Origin: Lingula anatina
Lineage: Eukaryota > Brachiopoda > Lingulata > Lingulida > Lingulidae
Assembly (NCBI RefSeq): GCF_001039355.2
Contig: NW_019775476.1
Span: 129,840 to 193,839 of the forward strand
Direction of reading: 5' to 3'
DNA: 64,000 nt
Shown: positions 23,004 through 36,100 of the stretch, one piece after another
Position numbering within the stretch: position 1 is the stretch's first letter
Layout of the letters: each line of letters opens with the position of its first letter
Program-made: the position numbers and the translations under genes
The notes under the pieces: model-generated
The model's database searches: none
Seen by the model: the letters and a program-made list of their open reading frames with translations, nothing else
What the model was told of the DNA's origin: nothing

Positions 23004-24837
23004 ACGGGTCTAAAACCACGTGTTTACCGGTATATTTCTTGCTGATGATCGCTTACTGTATGTCATATACCTTTATGCGGAGAACCTTGGAGAGTACACA
23101 TATAAAGGGAGTTGATAAGCCATGTGTTTGCATAAACCACGTGCACTTGATGGTTTTTAAAGCGAAGACAATCAGTATCACTATAACCACTGATTTTTCA
23201 CCTGTACCTTTTGCATCTATTTTAATGATAAAAACCTAGGCTTAATATTATTATTATTATAATTATTATTTGTGGTTTTTGTTTGTAATAATCTAGCACA
23301 TTTTGGCTTCAACGACCTATGCAAAAAAATCACTCATGATTTTGAAATAGGAATGCGCACTTTAAACAATTACAAAAAGATAACTATTTATTACTGATCT
23401 TGCTGGTCAGCATGAAGTATCCAGCTGAATATTAAAAACAAACGGACCGGCATGGTCGACGTTAATGGCCAAGAAACAGGTTTATTATCTGAACAGTACT
23501 GGTGTATCTGTATGTGAACCAAATGACTTCCATGCATGCCACCTCACAGTTCGACATGTGACTGTCCCCGTTGTGTCCTTGACGGAACTGACCACCAGGT
23601 TATCACGTGAAGGATGTTTGCAGCAACAGTATCAGAGTAGGTCAACTGCAGGTGTATGTCAACATTATATTATACTACCGCAGCCTCCAGCACCCTGCAC
23701 CCTGCATCTTCTCAACGGTTTGGCCGGTAACTAAATGCAAGATATTTACAAATAATAGAATAATTCCGAATATTTCTATCATTTACTTTTTATTTATCTA
23801 TTTATTTATATCATTCTGTGATATGCGCCCACATTCCCTACGGTCCGTGAGGTAAGGTTTTAGACAAATGCATGTTCGACTACCTTAAAATGAGACCCCT
23901 TTCTCCCCAACTTCTGTAACGTGTTGGAAAGGAGGCTGTTACATGTATTTGGGACTCTCTGCCTACCACAATACATGTTATTCTGGGGTATTACAGCTTT
24001 GAAACTATCAAGTGCACATACCTGTACATGTTTTTTTATTATTTATTTTAAAAAAGGCAAAAATGTGAGCTACCAGTAAAACTTAGTATTCCAATCACAA
24101 ATATGGCTCTGCTCTTTGGAGCAGATGTACATGTAGCTCAACCTTCCATTGGTAAGTTATATAAAAACACAATTTTATTAAGATTATAATACCACATCAA
24201 AGGCGATATAGCGTCCTGATCATTAGAATGTCGCCTGCGTTAAAATATTGGTAAATCGAGTAAATGACTAATTGCTATCCATATATAGATTATTTCATCT
24301 GGCAGGACCGTATTATCTTGTCTGAGTGTGTGTATTTCTGCGGGAGACCATGGGGATAATGGTCAGCTCAGTTTCCATCATTAAGTACGCAAGGACTAAG
24401 ATACTGGCCGCGGAATGACCCACTATCAATTACCTTCACAGGGGAATACTGCACTGTAGTTGAACGACAAACCGAATTCTGCTTCTCAGGACATGCAGTG
24501 TCATTTTGGGACACTTTATGGTTATCGCTCTTTTATCTGTATAAAGCGGTTTTATCTGTATTAAGTGGAAACAGTGTGTTATATAGTAAATGTTTGATGA
24601 CATGAATGATGAAGTCCATTAATGCGGACAACACCTTTACCCCATCACGTGGCATCCGTAGTGCACTGCTGTATGTCAAAATGGTTGCACAGTATCAGTG
24701 ATACTTTAATATTCGTCATTTGATTGACCTTAACTATACTGTTTGATTTTGTGTCACATGGTAAATTCTAACCTGCCCTCTAACGGACAGAAATGAGCCT
24801 ACATACGACCACCATTTTGTCCAGCTGCCAAAAGTTG

Positions 24838-25109
24838 GCAAGGTGGGCGATGAAATATCTAGCAGCTATAAATCTGTACCATGTGCCCTATCTGTGGCTC
24901 TAATATTTGAAAATAAACCACACATACACTTCATCAAGTTCGATGTATTTTATTGATATAATTTTATAGCAAGTTTGCAAGGTGGGCGATGAAATATCTA
25001 GCAGCTATAAATCTGTACCATGTGCCCTATCTGTGGCTCTAATATTTGAAAATAAACCACACATACACTTCATCAAGTTCGATGTATTTTATTGATATAA
25101 TTTTATAGC
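24838..25109. repeat. tandem duplication, about 139-bp unit
   Basis: The unit starting GCAAGGTGGGCGATGAAATA at 24838 is repeated at 24977 with no difference that I see over about 133 bases. It is non-coding and recent, or an assembly stutter. Confidence 0.85.
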
Positions 25110-26074
25110 AATTAATGTTGCTAAGTCAACTCTTCTGTATAAATCTACTGACAAACAGTTTGTTTGTACCGATTATATTGCCCCGAACTCTAAGAAATTA
25201 ATTGTTCTAGGTTCCTGTTGTCTACAAAAACAATTAAAACTCCGCTTATCCTCACATCTCTTGACTGACAGTCGGTGTGACGAAAGTCAGGGTCCCTGTA
25301 ATAGAGAGTCCACCTTCCATTCAATTATATAGGTAAGGGTTAGCCTGACGTAAGTGGGTGAAAATCTGGGGCGAGGCTTTCCTGTACAAACGCATGGGAA
25401 GCGGGCGGACTCGCTATCAAGGGGGAGGGACGTCACACCGGCCCTTTATCGACTGAATGTTACAGGGGTAACTAGAAAAGCAAGAGTTACCTACAGCTGG
25501 AACGAAACTAGGGGGAACAAAAAATATGACTTGAGGTTCCATGCATAATATGCCTGTTGTAATCGTCAATAGGTACACGGTGCTTCTTAAGTGCAGAATG
25601 GTATACTTTTAGTGACCGTGGGATCAAAGAAACGAAGTACATCAGAACACAACAGTTAAATGTCTGTATTTAGATAACTGACCCAATCTAATGGGCTCAT
25701 TCCCACTGTTCTAAGTGGATCGATCCAACTCTGTGGGACTCTTGCTGAGGATTGTTTAAATATATTATTTGACAAATGCATTCCAGTAATCGTATGGATC
25801 ATATGACAAAAATTATTTCATAGTTAAGACAGTCACGGTCTTCCTACAAACATTTTACTTCTACAGGTACCTCGAGCTTGAATCATTTTGGCTAGATAAA
25901 AATTCCCGAAATTCTGACATAGAATCATCGGTCGTCTATTATGAAACTTCTCTCAGTGTTACTTTTCGATATTGTTTAAGACAGTTTCAAGTCCGCATTT
26001 CTCACTAGAATTTCTTAATAAAGCTAGGCGTGAGAGAATCTTGCATAAAAAATAACATATTGGGTGAGGGAGCT

Positions 26075-26200
26075 GCAGTGTGACCGTGTTTACTATAGCA
26101 GGTGCCACTGAAGTATTTATATAACTGTGCATAGTAAAAAAGATGTTTAACAAGACAAAAGAAGCGCATTGGCATGGCATAGTATTAAGTGCCTTTGGCA
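26075..26200. repeat. 3'-flank shared element, copy 3
   Basis: The left part (GCAGTGTGACCGTGTTTACT) matches the lectin 3' flank closely and the right part is more diverged. It lies 50-170 bases past the stop codon of the first CTHRC1-like gene. Confidence 0.6.
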
Positions 26201-26247
26201 GCTCGCTGCCTGAATTAAACTGCTGCTCTTTGGACCATGATCTTCTG

Positions 26248-27708
26248 TTAGGCTCCAAGAAATACCTCTTCCACCATCAGAAAGGTCCCAGATCGCCAGC
26301 CAGTAAAAGCATCGTATCCAGCATGTGAGGGACACTCGCCGACCACCAAAGCAATGATGACGTCACCGCGCCCGACTCCAAGGCATATGCCATCGACTGG
26401 AAGTAACAAGCAACATCATTCATCGATGTGTTTTGCCATAAAAAATACAATATGAGCAAGACTATAGTCGATATTAAGTAATGGTAATTACTGACACGGT
26501 ATCGTTTTTTTAAATTGATCAACATTGCATGCTCTTACCAATGCCCGGGAGATGCCAATTCACGTATGTTCCGGTGTCAAAGTCATGTGTATATATGATA
26601 TTTTCAATACTCCCAGGATTGGAGCACTGAGCACCGTTAAATGTGACGGACCATTTGGCACAGGTGTCGTCTAAGTGATTCCGCAAGTTAACACTCCAAA
26701 TGACATGGATTCCACTGGAGTTTGACTTTTTGTTGTACGTCAAAGACTGGAAAGATTATAAGGAAATGTGAGAAATACAACCAAACTCTTTCAATTAAAG
26801 TCATAATAACTCTTCATTTTGGCCAAAAATTGGATTTTCCTGGAGTAAACGGCAATTTTCCCGTACTTACCCATTCCTGCATTCGACCCCATTCCTGCAT
26901 TCAAAGTTAATCCAGGGTTTTTTTCCTAAACGTACCGTTTTTTGTTAAAATCTCTTAAGAGATTTTAACTGACGGAGCTCTCTCTGACATCGCATAGTCA
27001 CTGTTGACCTACTTAAAACCGCGGGAAAAGCAGACAACAACAACACTATATAAGATTCATGAGATATATTCGTCTTTTTGTTAAAAATACATTAATATCC
27101 ACAATGTGTGCCGTTCTGGGCTTTTCGTTATCCGACGCACTGTACAAAAACTCGCTTACGTCTGAGGGTTTACCGCCATGTTATTTTGGTCTCGAATGAA
27201 CGCGAGAATCCGCGTGACACCATTACGTCATTAGCAACGAATGCACTTGTCCACCGGAAAAAAAGGGATTGAAAGCCCTATTGACAAGCACAGATTTTAG
27301 TTTTCCTACAATAACGGCCGTTTTAGTGGTAAAATACAATAGAATATATTTCCATGCGTTGTTTACAATGTATTTCATGCGGATTTTTGAATCTCAAAGG
27401 AAGAGTTATTATTGCTTTAAGCACTGTTTGAGTGTAATTTTTGCCTAAGAATAAAAGAGTTTAAAATACCCAGCAATATGTGGAAACAAAATTGTATGAT
27501 ATACTAAGACAAATCCATCCCTTTTCACATGTAATCCAACACAGGAATATTTTGATAGATTTTCAAAAATGATAACCCATTATTATTTCCCAGTGGATGT
27601 GCAGATACATATATTTTTATATACATACAAATAAATAAATAAACCTGAGACATATCTACTAAACTTAAACTCGTAAGTTTTATTGATATACTCAGTGTGT
27701 GTGTGTGT

Positions 27709-27771
<63 letters not shown>

Positions 27772-30108
27772 ATATGGGACCACATTAAGATATTTTATGA
27801 TGCTTTGAATATATAAATATTTATTTATTAAATATTATTATTATTAAACTGAGACATATGATCTGGAGATTATTTTAGCATATGTCACAAGATGTGCTTC
27901 TTTTTCTACTACAGTAATTACTTGGTCTCTTCAATGGGCAAAAATGATCAAACTCTTAGATACATACTTTTATAATAAAAAAATTATATTTGTGTATAGC
28001 ATTTGTGGTGCTTTTATTGCATAAAATACAACTATTGAGAAGCTTGTTTTTTAATTTTGTTGATACCGTTCAATAGGAATGTTCTAATTTTTAGAAATTA
28101 TCACTTAAGAAATACAGTTGCAAATATAAGAAATATAGCTGATATATGTCTGTTGGATTTCAAATCAGTCCATTTACAGTATTGATTGTTCCCAAGGAGG
28201 ACTATAACTATGGACCAAAACAATTGTACACAAAAGGACTGTTTTTAAGTGTTTGTTTACTATTGAACACATAAGTGATATGATGTGTGTGGTGTATCTG
28301 ATGTAAAAATAAATCCATAACATTATTGATCCAAAATTGCATTCATAGTTTTCTTACGTTGTTCTTTCTGCATGACGATATTGATTGACCTCGTATTTGA
28401 AGTAACATTATTAAACATCGCCTGTGGTTGCAAACCAAAGACACTGTGAATTATTTATCAGCAATGGCGCGTAAATAAATGAGGGCATTGGAAGTCAGTT
28501 TGAAGAAATGGGGAAGTTGGATTAAACATTAATCCTCACTATTGTGATCTTTTAGCTGATCTACATAATACAAATTAAGGCTGAAAAGCAGTTTAGATAA
28601 ACAGAATTGACAAAGCCCTTAAAAAAAAGAGTGACAGGAAAAAAAAGGGGGGAGGAGGAGTAGGTAGGGGGTATTTTTTTATTTACTGTAAGAGATATGT
28701 GAATTTGTTAATATTCGTATAATTTTATTATATTATGCCCAACAGAAAGTTATTATTATTATTATTATTATTTTGCATTTTTTTCAGGAAAAAGAAAAAG
28801 AAAAGTCAGGAGGCGCATTTCAATCAATAGCTAATTTTTTCCACAATCTGGGATCTAGTAAAAAGAAATCAAACAATGATTTGTCTGATGAACAAAGTTC
28901 AACCAGTACTTCTCTCCCACCAATATCACACGATAGTAAAGGACGTTTAACTGTGACTCCACAAACATCTGAAGATAGTGGGTGTCAGAGCCGCTCAAGC
29001 CAACGCAATCAAAATTCTCCCCAGAAAGTTGTCTATCCAGTAAGAACAAAAACAGCAGAAGTGTTGAAGTAAGTGATTGTCACATTTTGGCTTACAAAAT
29101 ATAGACTTTATTTTGAAGAAAGATAATTGAATGCAAATAATATGTAATGGTTCTCTCTACAAGGATAATTCCATGAGAAAAAGTTAATAATACTTTAGAA
29201 TATATATTTGTCAAATAAAATTATTTGAGGTGTTTGTTTTATAGACAGTCCTGCATATCCATACACGTTTCCATTGCATAGCCCAGATAATAATATTACA
29301 GGCCAGCTGGTCACAAAGTTTCAAAGACAGGTATTAAAACATTCTGAACCATTCTTTTATCAGGTCTGAAGTAGAGGCAGCACATGCTTCNATTGCTTTA
29401 AAATCAAGGATAATGCTCTGCTTTCAGTAAGTATAAGCTATGAATCCTGCAATTTCTCCCAAAGTTACAATAACAACGGTCCCCAAACAACGACTCATAT
29501 CTACATGTAACTAACTGCAATGCTAGGTACAAGGTACTAAAGCAACTAAAACATCGCTCCATGGTTGAAGATGACTTGTGTGACAAACGAATAATGGAGT
29601 GGTAAAATTACTGACTTTTAGCATTTGTTTGAATAGAAATCTATTTTGTATACTTAGTTAATAGCTGCAGTGCTGGGTACAGGGTACTACATGGACATTG
29701 GCCATTTTAAAATGCGTAAAGATTTGATGTGCTTGGGTCACAACATGATGTGTCACAGGCGTGTGAGGCTACATTTTTGTATCCAAGTTTAACAGGGAAG
29801 ATACAAATTATTTCCGGTGGCTATCATAGCATTTTATGATGACATCGCAGAACGATTTTAACATATATATTGTCTAATGATTTTTTACGAAAAGGCGGTG
29901 TTTTTTTTTTGTTTTTGTTTTTCGCGAAACAAAAACATATCTCTTTATTTGTGTTTTGATTCAGTGAAATAAGGAATATTAAAGCAACAAGTGTGAATAG
30001 ATCTGGTACGTACCTGGATAACTCCTGTGTCAGCATTGTCGTATAAATTATACCAGTAGCCTTGCACGCGGTTGTAGAACGGCAGGCGGATGGTAGTTCC
30101 ATCGGCAG
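26248..30108 (-). CDS. gene A CTHRC1-like module 3
   Basis: Exon 30108-30014 gives ADGTTIRLPFYNRVQGYW and TGVIQ. Exon 26746-26539 gives the core (GIHVIWSVNLRNHLDD, FNGAQCSNPGSIENIIY). Exon 26396-26248 gives VDGICLGVGRGDVIIALVVG, CPSHAGYDAFTGW and the C-terminus FLMVEEVFLGA. The intron between the first two exons is 3.3 kb here but only about 0.6 kb in the paralogue. Confidence 0.85.
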
Positions 30109-33100
30109 CTAGAACTGGAACACAAACATGTAGGCTAACACAACTTTATTCTAAAAAAAACACTCAAGTCACTGTAACCTCTCGAACATTCTTCTTTTCT
30201 CCTCTGACTTTTAAACGCCATGCTTTTTATGTGTTTTTAACCAGCAAAATAAGACCGATCGAAGAGTCATTGATCCAGCTGTTTAATTGAAACCATATTT
30301 AAAAAAAGTATTTGAATATATTAACTGACTGACTGGATAATTGCATTAAGTGCCAAAAAGCAGGCGGGGGATGTATTCATGATTGCACAATTTTCCCTTT
30401 CAGAGTTCCAACCTGCACTGATATCTTGCCCAAGTCTAGTCTCTTCCACTATAAGGTAAGTTGTGGTTTTCCAACCTACGAAAAAAAAACCCCATAATAT
30501 TAAATAAAATTGTTTCTATTCGCGCACCAGCATGTCTCTATGTTTGGTTTGGTTCTCTGTAATTAACATGTTATATGGGCCTCCTGAACACGTGGACATT
30601 TTTCATGTGCCCACATAAGTATATAATGCAGTGTTCCATTCCTCTTCTTTATTATTATACTGAATGTTCCACGCAAAATTCTCCTCAACAGCCTAAGATG
30701 TAAATATAATATTTTATACACAATGAAAAACATAAAATGAACTACTGTACCAAGAAGTATGTTATCATAAGGTATTCTCAGAGTATATTTACTGATATAA
30801 CGCGTAATCGGGGCATACGAGGACATTTGCTATCAATAGGCTGTAAAAGTGACTGTAAACATGCTATGTCAAAAGTAGCTATCAATTTGATGAAACCAAT
30901 CTCTAAAGAGTTACCTGTCTGTGCATCGAAGGGAGGGTGACCAGAGCTTGTACAGTTTCCAACATGCAGCGTTATCACAATGGCTCCAGAACCAATGCCT
31001 TCACATATCCCATTAACTGAAATGATCCACACATCAACATGTGTTACCTTAGTTACAGGTTGCTTTGCTTATTCATGTGTTTTACAATTTTAAAAAGCAA
31101 TAACAATACCCTGGTAACAACAATTAACTTGCCTTCCTACACATGTAATTATGTGGTTTGCGAAGTGACATTTTCGTTGTTTTCTTTCAAACAGCCAACA
31201 AATTGGTACAAAATAATCTAACGCCCACATTTAGAGCACAATGGTACGTAATAGCACTTAAAACCTTAAAATGAACCATCAGAAGTGCCACCTATTTAAC
31301 AGACATGAGATAATACGATACAATGAACAGAGTTACTGTATAATATAAATACATTTGACATGTTTACTTGGCGCATACCAGTATTTGAACTTACATGCAA
31401 CGCCCCGCTTGACCTGAGGTACGTGGCCTCCATTGACGTACATGACCCATTCTAGTGGCCCGGGATTGGAGCATTCCACGCCGTTAAATTTGAAATACCA
31501 TCGACCACATTTGTAGTTGCCTTCCCCGTACAAATTACCACTCCAGCGAACTCGCAAGGCGGTGTCAGCTGCCCGTTTTACATAATGCGACGTCTGCCAC
31601 AACATCGTAAGACATAAATATACCACTGTTATATGAGACTCAGTATCATCCACTTACCACAAGATAAACACATAAAAAATTAATAAAGGGCTGGCATATA
31701 TCCCTAAACTGATTACGGTGTTTCGCATTCATCTTCCGTATTAAATTCATTTTACAGCTGTTACCAATATTGGCAACCAATGAATACAGGAAAGTGTGCT
31801 TGGTTTGCAAAAAAAATAATAAATAAATAAAAAAGGATTTACATCTTCTATGTACCGTGCATGTCCAGCTCTATAAAAAATACCACTTGAATGTTACTGT
31901 CTATAAGATAAGGTAAAAATCTGTAAACGCCAGAGGAACACTTCCAAAAGTCTCCCCTCAACAACAGGATGCCTTTTCTCACTACGAAATAAATTGTTGC
32001 GAATCTAATATGCATGATCTCAATTAAATCTACAATTGGCACAAATAATTCTCAATTTTCCTAGAAACAAACAAGACGTCGCCACAGATGCCAGTTATAG
32101 TTGTGACCTAAGACCTACCGAATGTATGTTTTCATCCGTTGTTTCTGTGTGAGAAACTGCAGCAAACTGTTGAATGTTAAAGGCCGTTTGAGACTCACAT
32201 ATGGCTGAAAAATTCAATGTACCACCATCAATACAGTTTCCCTTCAAAACAAAGGAAGATAGACCCGCAGATGCACAATTAATATAATGTTTAAAGATCC
32301 AAACGACAATTACGTTGCACTTTTTGTATCCAAGCAAACATCTATCTACTAAATTAACAATATATATCAAAGGCATTCCAAGCGTTTAATGCCAAATGGA
32401 GTGAATACATTACATTAAAAATGTCACGTAAGACAAGTATCCTACAAAGGGACAATTTGGCAGGTTTAGCACAGTTGATTGACTCAACCTATAAATTCAA
32501 AAAGAAGTAGAAAAGAAAATTGCCGGCACAAAGAGACAAATTGTACATATACCCGATCCGGTGGTTTCCTCCACTTCTGCCATGATAATTCGTGACCTGG
32601 CGTGCCAACCTGCATAGTTGTCGTGAACGGTTCCATCACAATCTTTGTATTCTAAGGCAATAGTTCTAGTCCCCATGCCTATCCCGTAGCAGATCCCAAA
32701 AACTGATAAGAAATATGATTATAGGCTATATACACGGTTGATATTTTATCAAATTTTAATTTTTTACCATTAAACTAGAAATAGCACTCAAGGTAAGCCT
32801 GTTCTTCCCCTTATTAATGAACAACTAATGATAAATCAAATCATAAATGCAGAGTAAAATTATGTTAGAAATATTATTTTTTCATTCGAGCGATATATGC
32901 CAGATAACAGCGAGCATCTACGACCGAAATTCAAAGCATATAATGCTCTGGGGTGGTAGTATATTACTTGACATATATACCTAGAAAATGTTACTCGAAA
33001 AAACACCCCTTAAGCCGAATAAAGCGTATATTCATCGCAACAGCCACGTAACATATCTATAGGTATGTATCTGTTGACTCGTGTTGATATTGATTATGCT

Positions 33101-36100
33101 AATTGTAATATATTGCTGCGGGCGTAAATAAAGATTATTTAGATGTACCCCCACCCCCCACCCCACCCCCCCCACCCCCCGTATTATACACATTGCAGGT
33201 TGCATCAGCCTCGACTAAATATAGATTGCCTCATTTCGGACCTTTGTGAAATAACCTGAAAATTTCATTTACAGCTGTCCACAATTTTTTGCATAATGTT
33301 GCCAACAGAAAAACGCTACCACCAAACACATGACATCCTTGGCGGAGGTAACGATAATAACTGTGATCCCATATTAGCATACGTAGATTAGATATAAACT
33401 AAACAAAAGAAACTCACACTCCACATGATGAAGACGATTTCTTCTGTTGGCGTGGTACTCTGCATAGTCAATGGGGTAGGGGTTTGAACACTCAGCGCCA
33501 TCTATTGTGAAAGTCCAAGCTGCACAGCACCCTGCACAGTTATAAGCTGTTCTCAGCGTTCCACTCCAGAGCAGATATAAACCGCTGGCATCTTTCGTCT
33601 TTGTGTAGGAAGTACTCTGAGGCACCATAAAAAGCAATCACTTAATTCCGCTCGGAGACAAACTCGTGAAAAAAATAAAGTGTCGCCCCTACTGCACTGA
33701 TGTGCAATGCACCCGAGGAGCCAAAACGTTTTGTTAAGTTTGTGGAGTGATGGCGTTCCACATAGAGTGCTAAGATAGTATGAGATCATTCATTTTGTTT
33801 GCAGGGCTACCCCACAGACGCCTAAGGTGCATTCTACAATCGAGAGGATACTGCACAAAAATCTAAAAATGCATATTTGACACTGCACAAAATACTAAAA
33901 TGCATATTAGATTTTTTACTATAGTTAACTGATTCATTGTTTGTAGAAGCAGTAACATTTTGTGAAAAAAATCCTTTTAAAAGCTGAATAAAAATATTGG
34001 TTTCTGACATGATTTTCTCTGTCATTTTACGCAAATTGTATTAGGGGTGAGACATCTTTTGCTAGGGAAGTACACATATGTTGCTGTTTACATGCATTTA
34101 CAACATTACCTGTAAATATACGTTTATGAAGGGGAAATTATTGCGGTGACATACCATCAATAAGTATCTTAAAACCGATTTTAAAAGTAAATATATGTCA
34201 TATAGAGATGCGTTATAGAGACGTGAGCTTACAATGATAACACCAGAGTCTTGACCGTACTGGGAGATACTTGACCACTGATGGATATTGAACATCGGTG
34301 TCTCATCGCAGTCCGTTGAGTCTCCTAAAATAAGTGGATTAATATTCAGATAAATGTGAATGCCTTCATTGAGCTGTATTCGAAAAAAGTGTAAGAATAA
34401 GAAAACCACTAGCCTAATTCATATACTGACTTGTAATCTAACATGGAAGATTTTTTCAAATCATTTTTATTTTATTTTTCTACTTTTCTGACTTAAAATT
34501 ACGAGGATTTGAATCTTGTTTTAATCACTTTTAATACTTATACTTTATGACTTCAGTTTTTAAATTAAATTCACCGAATTAAGCAAAAAAAAAATACATG
34601 GCTGAATCTTAGTCAAACAACAACCATTAAAAGCGTTATTTCGATCTCCATATTTTCCAAATTATCATCTGTGAAAGATTTAAACGTTCCACACAGAACA
34701 CTCATATCGGTGTCTAGTCACAGCAACAGCCAGTGGTACGTCTGGCCTCATCTGGCTGCTAAAGCGTCAAGGTATTCCTTCTGACAGGTTTCTTAGAGTT
34801 TGAACTGGAATAATATTATAGCAATCGATCGGAACTTGTCTAGTTTGGTTCAGATTTGGCACCAACGTGAATTCTGCACCACATGAAGATGCTCCCACGG
34901 CCCCCAATGTGCTCTGGGAGCGACTCAGGCTTAGCCGTAGGTCTTTGATGCTGCAGTGGCGATCGCAAGACATCCATTAATAAAGTCGATGCGTTATAAC
35001 GCCACCTGACTTCTTTGGCATCAAATTAACGTTTCATCATTTGTATTCCAGGGCATATTTTCTGCGTAGTTGGATCATAGTGAAATGATTGTTGAGGTAC
35101 TAGAGCCAATACTACATGATATTGGAAATGCAAGTGTGTCATTTCATTAACGCAATTTGAACGCGAGTGTCAAATATGATACGTTGTTTGCATATTTGAG
35201 ATCTAAATTGATTTTTAAATACTGTCATTGAATTTTCATTCAATGATAAACATTGGTGTTACACAGGGGCAAAATATGAACAAATAATATTCAACAAAGC
35301 AAAGTTGTTTGCGTTGATCTCACTTTACAATTTCTGAATCAATTATTTTATTTTCCAGATAATTCTTGAAACTAAAATCAATTTTACAGATGTGATATAC
35401 ACCCCCCCCCCTCCCCCTGGTAACAGGGTGGACATATTTTGATGTTATGTATTTTTAATGCAGTTGTACATAACATGGAGTTTAATTTGTCAGTTTAAAA
35501 AATAAAACGATAATTTATTATCACGCAGTGACTCGAAAAACGCATATCATACCATTAAAATTACATATAATTTATGTTCCTGTAAGTTGTTAAAACATTG
35601 AGGGGAAGGAGCACATCTTGGTGGAAACTTGTCGTTTCAATATAACTGTCCAACTATGACAAACGAAAGAATAAACGAACACTTACCCAGACAAAAAGGT
35701 TCATTAAGATCACAGTCTTCTCTACATCGGCCAGGTACGAGGCACGGGGAGCCATTACAAACTGTCAGATTACTCTCTAGATCAAGATCAGTCTGTAAGG
35801 AAATAATTAAATCAAATGCTAATGAATACCCTAACAGGGAAACATACATTTAAATTATCGTCCTTTTTCGACAAATTCTGCAAATAGCACAATGCACATG
35901 TGGATGTACCTTCATAGCCTACTCAAATGCCGTCTCTCTCTCTCTCTCTCTCTCTCTTTCTGATGACCTAAGGGTTAGGGTGGCCTCCTCTGGTGTGGCC
36001 CGGGACAACGTTAACCTGTTGCATCCTCGCTTGCCATTGGCAAATACAATGTAGCACATACAAATGTAGGGGCTGAAGCAGGGTAAACTCCAGTGGAGGT

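Larger units (their letters stand above)
23004..26247. other. intergenic region between the lectin and CTHRC1-like genes
   Basis: The left part should carry the lectin promoter and the right end the 3' UTR of the CTHRC1-like gene. I support no coding exon here. Open frames at 23465-23855 and 25354-25548 match nothing known. It contains an exact-looking tandem duplication at 24838 and one copy of the shared 3'-flank element at 26075. Confidence 0.45.
26805..29391. other. 2.6-kb segment absent from the paralogous intron
   Basis: Homology with the paralogue's intron stops near 26800 and resumes just after the N at 29391. The inserted DNA contains a (GT)n tract at about 27697-27768, an (ATT)n tract at about 28751-28774 and two plus-strand exons, and has no similarity to the surrounding genes. 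It may be a true insertion or DNA from another locus wrongly joined at the N. Confidence 0.6.

Noticed and set aside
23465-23855. Plus-strand frames near the lectin promoter.
   Set aside because: Composition and lack of splice signals or similarity argue against coding.
29331-29390. A further exon start after TTTTATCAG at 29362 reading SEVEAAHAS.
   Set aside because: It would need an intron of only 32 bases and does not join in phase to the exon before it.
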